A stretch of DNA of 64,000 nucleotides from Enterobacteriaceae bacterium UBA2655 (GTDB lineage: Bacteria > Pseudomonadota > Gammaproteobacteria > Enterobacterales > Enterobacteriaceae). The position numbers and the translations under genes are program-made. The notes under the pieces are model-generated. The model was not told the origin of the DNA, made no database searches, and was given only the letters and a program-made list of their open reading frames with translations. Where the stretch lies: positions 4,517 through 68,516 of the forward strand of contig DENB01000051.1 of NCBI GenBank assembly GCA_002359495.1, written 5' to 3'. Positions 57,985 through 64,000 of the stretch are shown here, piece after piece; the stretch's first letter is position 1, and each line of letters begins with the position of its first letter.

Positions 57985-59502
57985 TCAGGCGGACTGCTTC
58001 AGCGGCAGCGGATTGCGATCCGCCACGTGTGTCGACAACCACTCAGCGACGCGCGTCTGCTCGGCTTTACTTAGCCACATGCCCTGTTTAGTGCGGCGCC
58101 AGATGGCGTCGTCCAGTTCGCGCACCCACTCATTCTCCATCAGATAGCGCAGCTCGGCTTCGTAGAACTCATGGCCGAAGTTCTCGCCTAAATCGTTCAG
58201 GCTCTGCGAGCCCTTCAGCAATTTTTCCGTGTTGCTGCCGTAGGTACGCGCATAGTGACGCGCCATGCCTTCGCTGATGAACGGATAACGGCGACGCAGG
58301 CTGGCAGCGTAATCCTCGCGGGTACCGGCGATATCGCCGCCCGGCAGCACGCAGTTCTTCGTCCAGGCTGGACCGGCGTTCGGATAATATTTCGCCAGCT
58401 TCTCCATCGCATGCTCGGCCAGCTTGCGGTAGGTGGTCAGCTTGCCGCCGAAAACCGAAAGCAGCGGCGTTGTGCCGTTATCATCATGCACGTCCAGCGT
58501 ATAGTCGCGCGTGATCGCCTGTGGCGAATCCGACTCGTCGTCGCACAGCGGACGCACGCCGGAGTAGCTCCAGACGATATCGTCGCGAACCAGCTGTTTC
58601 TTAAAGTGGCCGTTATAGACTTTCAGCAAGTATTCGATCTCGTTGTCGTCGATTTTGACGTTTTTCGGATCGCCTTTATATTCCACATCGGTGGTGCCGA
58701 TGATGGAGAACTCGTCCATCCACGGAATCACAAACACGATGCGGTTATCTTCGTTTTGCAGAATATACGCCTGTTTTTCGCGGTGCACGCGCGGAACCAC
58801 AATGTGGCTGCCTTTGATCAGACGGATGCCGTAAGGGGATTTCAGCTTCAGGTTTTCGTCGAACAGCTGCTTAACCCAGGGGCCTGCGGCGTTGACCAGC
58901 CCTTTGGCGCGCCAGGTAAAGGTTTTGCCGCTGTCGGTCTCTTCCGCTTCCACCATCCAGAAGCCGTTTTCACGCCAGGCACGCGTCACGCGGGTGCGGG
59001 TACGCACTTCGCCGCCGCGTTTGACCACTTCCTGCGCGTTCAGCACCACTAAACGCGCATCGTCGACCCAGCAGTCGGAATATTCGAAACCGCGCGTGAT
59101 TTCCGGATTGAGCGCCGAATCCGCGCCAAAACGCAAGCTCTTGCTGCCCGGCAGGCTGGTGCGTTTCCCGAGGTGGTCGTACATAAACAGACCGGTGCGG
59201 ATCATCCAGGCCGGGCGCAGATGCGGACGGTGCGGCAGGCGGAAGCGCATCGGGAAGGCAATGTGCGGCGCCATTTTCAACAGGACCTCACGCTCGGCCA
59301 GCGCTTCGCTCACCAGGCGGAATTCGTAATGTTCAAGGTAACGCAGGCCGCCATGAATCAGCTTCGAACTGGCAGAGGAGGTTGCACAGGCCAAATCCCG
59401 CGCCTCCAGCATCAGCACAGACAGTCCGCGTCCTGCAGCGTCCGCTGCAATGCCGGCACCGTTGATGCCGCCGCCGATCACGATCAGGTCTTTGGTTTCC
59501 AC
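57985..59502 (-). CDS. glpD: Aerobic glycerol-3-phosphate dehydrogenase GlpD
   Basis: Membrane-bound FAD enzyme (505 aa) oxidising glycerol-3-phosphate to dihydroxyacetone phosphate with electrons to ubiquinone. FAD motif DLIVIGGGINGAGIAADAAG at residues 5-24, SSASSKLIHGGLRYLEHYEF and GLVNAAGPWVKQLF are intact. Divergent from glpEGR with a GlpR operator just upstream. Confidence 0.97.
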   Translation of the reverse strand: METKDLIVIGGGINGAGIAADAAGRGLSVLMLEARDLACATSSASSKLIHGGLRYLEHYEFRLVSEALAEREVLLKMAPHIAFPMRFRLPHRPHLRPAWMIRTGLFMYDHLGKRTSLPGSKSLRFGADSALNPEITRGFEYSDCWVDDARLVVLNAQEVVKRGGEVRTRTRVTRAWRENGFWMVEAEETDSGKTFTWRAKGLVNAAGPWVKQLFDENLKLKSPYGIRLIKGSHIVVPRVHREKQAYILQNEDNRIVFVIPWMDEFSIIGTTDVEYKGDPKNVKIDDNEIEYLLKVYNGHFKKQLVRDDIVWSYSGVRPLCDDESDSPQAITRDYTLDVHDDNGTTPLLSVFGGKLTTYRKLAEHAMEKLAKYYPNAGPAWTKNCVLPGGDIAGTREDYAASLRRRYPFISEGMARHYARTYGSNTEKLLKGSQSLNDLGENFGHEFYEAELRYLMENEWVRELDDAIWRRTKQGMWLSKAEQTRVAEWLSTHVADRNPLPLKQSA

Positions 59503-59534
59503 GTCATCTCCTCCGATGTTCGGAATAGTTCACT

Positions 59535-59554
59535 AATGTTCGTTTTCGAGCATT
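59535..59554. promoter_or_regulatory. GlpR operator in the glpD-glpE gap
   Basis: AATGTTCGTTTTCGAGCATT is a near-perfect 20-base palindrome of the GlpR consensus type (WATKYTCGWW AWCGMKAWW family). It lies 33-52 bases upstream of glpD. A partial copy GATGTTCGGAATAGTTCAC overlaps 59514-59532, as expected for tandem GlpR sites at glpD. Confidence 0.85.
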
Positions 59555-59729
59555 ATAATAATCGGAAACCAACATTGGCGCCAGCTATTAACTCAATAAA
59601 AACATTTTTGCGTGATATGGCTAACATTTCTGCGCAAAATATTCATAATGCCACAACCTTTGTCAGGTTATTGACCGGCTAACTCGCGTTACAATAGCTG
59701 CCGTTTATGACGCAGAAATGAGAAATCCC

Positions 59730-60059
59730 ATGGAAAATTTTGAGTGCATTACTGTCCTGCAGGCCCAGGCGCATCTGGCGCAGGGCGCGGTGCTGGTGGA
59801 TATCCGCGACCCGCAAAGCTTCCAAACCGCGCACGCCACCGATGCGCTTCATCTCTCCAACAGCAACCTGAACAGCTTTATGGCGCAGGCCGATCGCAGC
59901 AAACCGGTGCTGGTGATGTGCTACCACGGCAACAGCAGTAAAGGCGCGGCGCAGTACCTGATTAACCAGGGCTTTGATGCGGCCTATAGCATTGACGGCG
60001 GCTTCGACGCCTGGCGCGCCGCCTTCCCGGAAAACGTCACCGCTTCGCCTGAGGCGTAA
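59730..60059 (+). CDS. glpE: Thiosulfate sulfurtransferase GlpE
   Basis: Single-domain rhodanese (109 aa) moving sulfur from thiosulfate to cyanide or thiols in vitro. Active loop [10 protein letters not shown] with Cys 64, and [11 protein letters not shown] near the N-terminus. Start at MENFECI aligns with E. coli GlpE. First of glpEGR. Confidence 0.95.
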   Translation: MENFECITVLQAQAHLAQGAVLVDIRDPQSFQTAHATDALHLSNSNLNSFMAQADRSKPVLVMCYHGNSSKGAAQYLINQGFDAAYSIDGGFDAWRAAFPENVTASPEA

Positions 60060-60089
60060 TATGTAAAAGAGCAAGGAGGTCGGTGCAAG

Positions 60090-60914
60090 ATGCGTATTAC
60101 TCAGTTTAGCCATCCGCGCATGGCGCAAGCCTTTGTCGACTACATGGCGACGCGCGGCGTGCGCCTGCGGATTGAGCATGACGGTCACTATTTCATCATG
60201 CTGGATGATGAGTCGAAAGTGGAAATGGTCGAAAACGAACTTCAGCAGTTCATTCGCGACCCTAATCATGCGCGTTACCATGACGCCAGCTGGCGCACCG
60301 GCAATACCGCCAGCGGGCTGCGCTACCCGCGCGGCCATTTCTGGGCGAATATCCGCGAGCGCGCAGGGCCGCTGACCCTGACGGTGATGGTCGCCTGCGT
60401 CGCGGTTTTCGTGCTGATGCAGATAGCGGGCGCGCAAACCGTGATGGACTGGCTCGCCTGGCCGGACGGTCCGGGACAATATTTTCAGGTCTGGCGCTGG
60501 TTCAGCCACGCGCTGCTGCATTTTTCGCTACTGCATATCCTTTTTAACCTGCTCTGGTGGTGGTATCTCGGCGGCGCGGTGGAAAAACGCCTCGGCAAAG
60601 GCAAGCTGTTCGTCATTATGGTGATTTCCGCCTTGCTGAGCGGCTGGATGCAGGCGAAATTCAGCGGCATCTGGTTTGGCGGCCTTTCCGGCGTGGTTTA
60701 TGCGCTGATGGGCTACTGCTGGTTGCGCGGCGAGCGCGATCCCGAAAGCGGGATTTTCCTGGAGCGGGGGCTGATTGGTTTCGCTATTCTGTGGTTGATA
60801 ATTGGCTGGTTCGGCGCTTTTGGCTTGTCTGTCGCCAACGCGGCGCATGTGACCGGCCTGCTGGTCGGTCTGGCGATGGCCTTTGTCGATACCCGTAAAG
60901 TGACGCGGCGTTAA
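60090..60914 (+). CDS. glpG: Rhomboid intramembrane serine protease GlpG
   Basis: Six-helix membrane protease (274 aa) with an N-terminal cytoplasmic domain (about 1-85). Catalytic Ser 200 in [13 protein letters not shown] and His 253 in [11 protein letters not shown]; oxyanion residues [20 protein letters not shown] present. AGGAGG precedes the ATG by ten bases. Confidence 0.96.
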   Translation: MRITQFSHPRMAQAFVDYMATRGVRLRIEHDGHYFIMLDDESKVEMVENELQQFIRDPNHARYHDASWRTGNTASGLRYPRGHFWANIRERAGPLTLTVMVACVAVFVLMQIAGAQTVMDWLAWPDGPGQYFQVWRWFSHALLHFSLLHILFNLLWWWYLGGAVEKRLGKGKLFVIMVISALLSGWMQAKFSGIWFGGLSGVVYALMGYCWLRGERDPESGIFLERGLIGFAILWLIIGWFGAFGLSVANAAHVTGLLVGLAMAFVDTRKVTRR

Positions 60915-60962
60915 CGCCGCCACGGAAAACAACAGGCCACTGGCCATGAACAGGAGAGCAGT

Positions 60963-61721
60963 GTGAAGCAGACGCAGCGTCATGACGCCATTATCGATCT
61001 GGTCCGGCGTCAGGGATATGTCAGCACCGAGGAGTTAGTCGACCACTTCGAGGTAAGTCCGCAAACCATCCGGCGCGATCTCAACGATCTCGCCGAGCAA
61101 AATAAAATTCAGCGCCACCACGGCGGTGCCGCCTTACCTTCCAGCTCGGAAAACACCGCCTGGCAGGATCGCAAGATGATGTGGTCCGCGGAAAAGGCGC
61201 GTATCGCCCAGCGCGTCGCCAGCCAGATCCCCGACGGCGCCACGCTGTTTATCGATATCGGCACCACGCCGGAGGCGGTAGCGCATGCGCTGATGAACCA
61301 CAACGATCTGCGCGTCGTCACCAACAACCTCAACGTCGCCATGCTGCTGATGTCGAAACCGGACTTTCGCCTGATTATCGCCGGCGGCGAAATACGCACG
61401 CGCGACGGCGGCATCATGGGCGAGGCGACGCTCGATTTCATCTCGCAGTTTCGCCTCGACTACGGCATCCTCGGCATCAGCGGCATCGATATGGATGGCT
61501 CGCTGCTGGAGTTTGATTATCACGAGGTGCGCACCAAGCGCGCCATCATCGAAAATTCCCGCTGCGTCATGCTGGTAGTGGATCACTCCAAGTTCGGCCG
61601 CAACGCCATGGTGAACCTCGGCAACATGAGCCTGATCGATTACCTCTACACCGATCAGCAGCCGCCCGCCAGCGTAATGAAAGTGATCGAGCAGTACGAA
61701 GTTCAGCTCGAACTCTGTTAA
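60963..61721 (+). CDS. glpR: Glycerol-3-phosphate regulon repressor GlpR
   Basis: DeoR-family repressor (252 aa) released by glycerol-3-phosphate. Helix-turn-helix GYVSTEELVDHFEVSPQTIRRDL (split: residues 19-41) and C-terminal sensor core with FIDIGTTPEAVAHAL and GGEIRTRDGGIMGEATLDFI. Starts with GTG after AGGAG. Controls the operator upstream of glpD. Confidence 0.95.
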   Translation: MKQTQRHDAIIDLVRRQGYVSTEELVDHFEVSPQTIRRDLNDLAEQNKIQRHHGGAALPSSSENTAWQDRKMMWSAEKARIAQRVASQIPDGATLFIDIGTTPEAVAHALMNHNDLRVVTNNLNVAMLLMSKPDFRLIIAGGEIRTRDGGIMGEATLDFISQFRLDYGILGISGIDMDGSLLEFDYHEVRTKRAIIENSRCVMLVVDHSKFGRNAMVNLGNMSLIDYLYTDQQPPASVMKVIEQYEVQLELC

Positions 61722-61727
61722 ACCCCG

Positions 61728-61759
61728 GCAGGCCAGCGCGGCTGGCCTGCACTGCCGCT
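61728..61759 (+). terminator. Hairpin after glpR
   Basis: Perfect 10-bp stem GCAGGCCAGC (61728-61737) / GCTGGCCTGC (61741-61750), three-base loop. A short T run appears eight bases later (CTTTT), so termination is probable though the U tract is not adjacent. Confidence 0.65.
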
Positions 61760-61943
61760 TTTGATTTTCCTTGCGTCGCGCTGTCGCTTTTTTCCTCAAT
61801 GACGTCTTAAATTAAGGCGTTGCTGACGCGTCCGCCTTTTCTCTGGCCCCGGACTGGAGCCGCATTCACGCCCTCTTTTACTAACGCGGCGCCGTCAGCC
61901 TGTGCGCAACCCTGTTCCCCACATCGTTAAATGGACGAGTGCT

Positions 61944-64000
61944 ATGTCGCAGCAAAAATTCAATCAGGCACGCTTTGAATCTGCATTAACCCGTCAGTGG
62001 CAATATCTTGGTCTCTCCGCTGCGCAGCAAATGACGCCCGCCCAGTGGTGGCAGGCACTAAGCGGCGCGCTGGCGGAACTGCTGGCCGCGCAGCCAGCGG
62101 CGAAGAACGGCAAGCCGCAGCGCCATGTTAACTATTTGTCGATGGAATTCCTTCTGGGCCGCCTGACCGGCAACAATCTGCTAAACCTCGGCTGGTATGA
62201 CGAAGTGAAAGCGGCGCTGGCGCAGCACCAGGTCGATCTCGGCGAACTGCTGGAGGAGGAGGTAGACCCGGCGCTCGGCAACGGCGGGCTGGGGCGCCTG
62301 GCGGCTTGCTACATGGATTCGATGGCGACGGTCGGCCAGCCGGCGATAGGCTACGGCCTGAACTACCAATATGGCCTGTTCCGCCAGTCGTTTCGCAACG
62401 GAAAACAGTATGAAGCGCCGGATGACTGGCAGCGCGATCGCTATCCCTGGTTCCGCCATAACGCGGCGCTGGACGTCAGCGTCGGCATGTGCGGCAGCGT
62501 GGAGAAAACCGACGATGGCGGCGTTCACTGGAAACCCGCCTTCGCCCTGCGCGGCGAAGCCTGGGATCTGCCAGTGATTGGCTATCGTAACGGCGTCACC
62601 CTGCCGCTTCGGCTGTGGAAGGCGAGCCATCTCCATCCTTTCGATTTGACGCTGTTTAACGACGGCAAGTTTCTACAGGCGGAGCAGCAGGGCGTTGACG
62701 CCGCGAAGCTGACTAAAGTGCTCTATCCCAACGATAACCATCAGGAAGGCAAACACCTGCGCCTGATGCAGCAATATTTTCAGTGCGCCTGCGCGGTGGC
62801 GGATATCCTGCGACGCCATCACCTGGCCGGGCGCAAAATCGAAGAACTGCCCGATTACGAAGTGATTCAGCTTAACGATACGCATCCCACCATCGCCATC
62901 CCGGAGATGCTGCGCCTGCTGCTGGACGAACATCAGCTCGGCTGGGATGAGGCTTGGCGCATCACCAGCAACCTCTTCGCGTATACCAACCATACCCTGA
63001 TGCCTGAAGCGCTGGAGCGCTGGGATGAACGCCTGATGCGCAGCCTGCTGCCACGCCATATGATGATCATCCGCGAAATCAACCGACGCCTGAAAAAGCA
63101 GGTCGAAAAGCGCTGGCCGGGCGACGAAGCGGTCTGGGAAAAGCTGGCGGTGGTGCATGACCGCCAGGTGCGCATGGCGAACCTCTGCGTGGTCAGCGGC
63201 TTTGCTGTCAACGGCGTGGCGGCGCTGCATTCCGACCTGGTGGTCAAGGATCTCTTCCCGGAGTATCACCAGCTCTGGCCGCAAAAATTTCATAACGTCA
63301 CCAACGGCATTACGCCGCGCCGCTGGCTGAAAGCCTGCAATCCGCAGCTTTCCGCGCTGATCGACGAGACGCTGAAGGTCGAGTGGGTGAACAATCTCGA
63401 CGCGCTGAAGGCGCTGGAGCCGTACGCGGAGGACCCGGCGTTTCGCCAGCGCTACCGGCAGATCAAGCACGATAACAAGGTGCGGCTGGCGGAGTATGTC
63501 GAACGTCTGACCGGCATTAAGATCCGCCCCGACGCGCTGTTCGACGTGCAGATTAAACGCCTGCACGAATATAAGCGTCAGCACCTTAATCTGCTGCATA
63601 TCCTGCACTGCTACCGCGCGCTACGCGACAACCCCGATCGGCAAGATAGGGTGCCGCGCGTCTTTCTGTTCGGCGCCAAAGCGGCGCCCGGCTACTACCT
63701 GGCGAAAAACATTATCTATGCCATTAATAAGGTGGCGGAGGCGATCAATAACGACCCGCGCGTCGGCGATCGCCTGAAGGTGGTGTTTATTCCCGACTAC
63801 CGCATCACGGCGGCGGAGCTGATGATCCCGGCCGCCGACCTTTCCGAGCAGATCTCTACCGCAGGCTACGAAGCGTCCGGCACCGGCAACATGAAGCTGG
63901 CGCTGAACGGCGCATTGACCATCGGCACGCTGGACGGTGCCAACGTGGAGATTGCGGAGCAGGTGGGCGAAGAGAACATCTTTATCTTCGGCCATACCGT
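61944..64000 (+). CDS. malP: Maltodextrin phosphorylase MalP (cut at the window end)
   Basis: PLP-dependent phosphorylase releasing glucose-1-phosphate from maltodextrins. 685 of roughly 800 residues are seen. [60 protein letters not shown] and the PLP site [20 protein letters not shown] follow E. coli MalP more closely than the GlgP at 46201. In E. coli malP is divergent from malT with a MalT-activated promoter; here it follows glpR directly in the same direction and no malT lies in the 222-base gap, nor can I see clear MalT boxes. Confidence 0.94.
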   Translation, partial: MSQQKFNQARFESALTRQWQYLGLSAAQQMTPAQWWQALSGALAELLAAQPAAKNGKPQRHVNYLSMEFLLGRLTGNNLLNLGWYDEVKAALAQHQVDLGELLEEEVDPALGNGGLGRLAACYMDSMATVGQPAIGYGLNYQYGLFRQSFRNGKQYEAPDDWQRDRYPWFRHNAALDVSVGMCGSVEKTDDGGVHWKPAFALRGEAWDLPVIGYRNGVTLPLRLWKASHLHPFDLTLFNDGKFLQAEQQGVDAAKLTKVLYPNDNHQEGKHLRLMQQYFQCACAVADILRRHHLAGRKIEELPDYEVIQLNDTHPTIAIPEMLRLLLDEHQLGWDEAWRITSNLFAYTNHTLMPEALERWDERLMRSLLPRHMMIIREINRRLKKQVEKRWPGDEAVWEKLAVVHDRQVRMANLCVVSGFAVNGVAALHSDLVVKDLFPEYHQLWPQKFHNVTNGITPRRWLKACNPQLSALIDETLKVEWVNNLDALKALEPYAEDPAFRQRYRQIKHDNKVRLAEYVERLTGIKIRPDALFDVQIKRLHEYKRQHLNLLHILHCYRALRDNPDRQDRVPRVFLFGAKAAPGYYLAKNIIYAINKVAEAINNDPRVGDRLKVVFIPDYRITAAELMIPAADLSEQISTAGYEASGTGNMKLALNGALTIGTLDGANVEIAEQVGEENIFIFGHT

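Overview
The window is chromosomal core sequence from a GC-rich member of the Enterobacterales. Nearly every gene has a clear E. coli K-12 counterpart, and the order follows the E. coli 76-77 min region in one continuous run. Several departures (no zntA between yhhN and tusA, no yhhX beside ryhB, no livJ, no malT/rtc genes between glpR and malP, and an inositol cluster inserted beside yhhS) point away from Escherichia/Salmonella and towards Erwiniaceae such as Pantoea, Mixta or Erwinia. The genus is an inference from content and synteny; no rRNA gene is present to settle it. I see no tRNA, rRNA, CRISPR array, IS element or prophage.

Layout. 1-4289: 5' end of proP, a membrane CSS-EAL c-di-GMP phosphodiesterase, and a two-gene unit of a class II aldolase and an orphan periplasmic binding protein. 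4302-6850: yhhT and yhhS. 6930-19256: a myo-inositol catabolic cluster (iolI, iolA, iolB, an RpiR-type regulator, iolE-iolH-iolG-iolD on the minus strand and a divergent iolC fused to a DUF2090 aldolase-like domain). 19309-23641: dcrB, yhhQ, tusA, an unrecognised exported protein, yhhN, yhhM, yhhL and rsmD. 23889-28593: ftsYEX, rpoH and panM. 28999-33868: livKHMGF. 34190-39143: ugpBAECQ. 39140-43007: yhhA, ggt, yhhY, the small RNA RyhB with its Fur box, and yhhW. 43111-46126: gntR-gntK-gntU. 46201-55638: glgBXCAP. 55997-57932: asd and yhgN. 57985-61721: glpD and divergent glpEGR. 61944-64000: malP, cut by the window end.

How the genes work together. The iol genes encode all enzymatic steps from myo-inositol to acetyl-CoA plus a C3 unit if the IolC C-terminal domain supplies the aldolase; no inositol importer is obvious. 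A recurring ATTTCAT/ATGAAAT half-site precedes the iol transcription units and the RpiR-type regulator, and is the best candidate for its operator. The ugp genes (preceded by a PHO box) import glycerol-3-phosphate and split glycerophosphodiesters, and glpD oxidises glycerol-3-phosphate under GlpR. glgBXCAP and malP handle storage and maltodextrin glucan. gntKU feed gluconate into the pentose phosphate and Entner-Doudoroff routes.

No wholly new system stands out. The points most worth following are the inositol insertion and its operator motif, the aldolase/binding-protein pair, a structured palindromic repeat at 10568-10678, a 13-bp inverted repeat in the liv leader, and an unrecognised exported protein in the usual zntA position.
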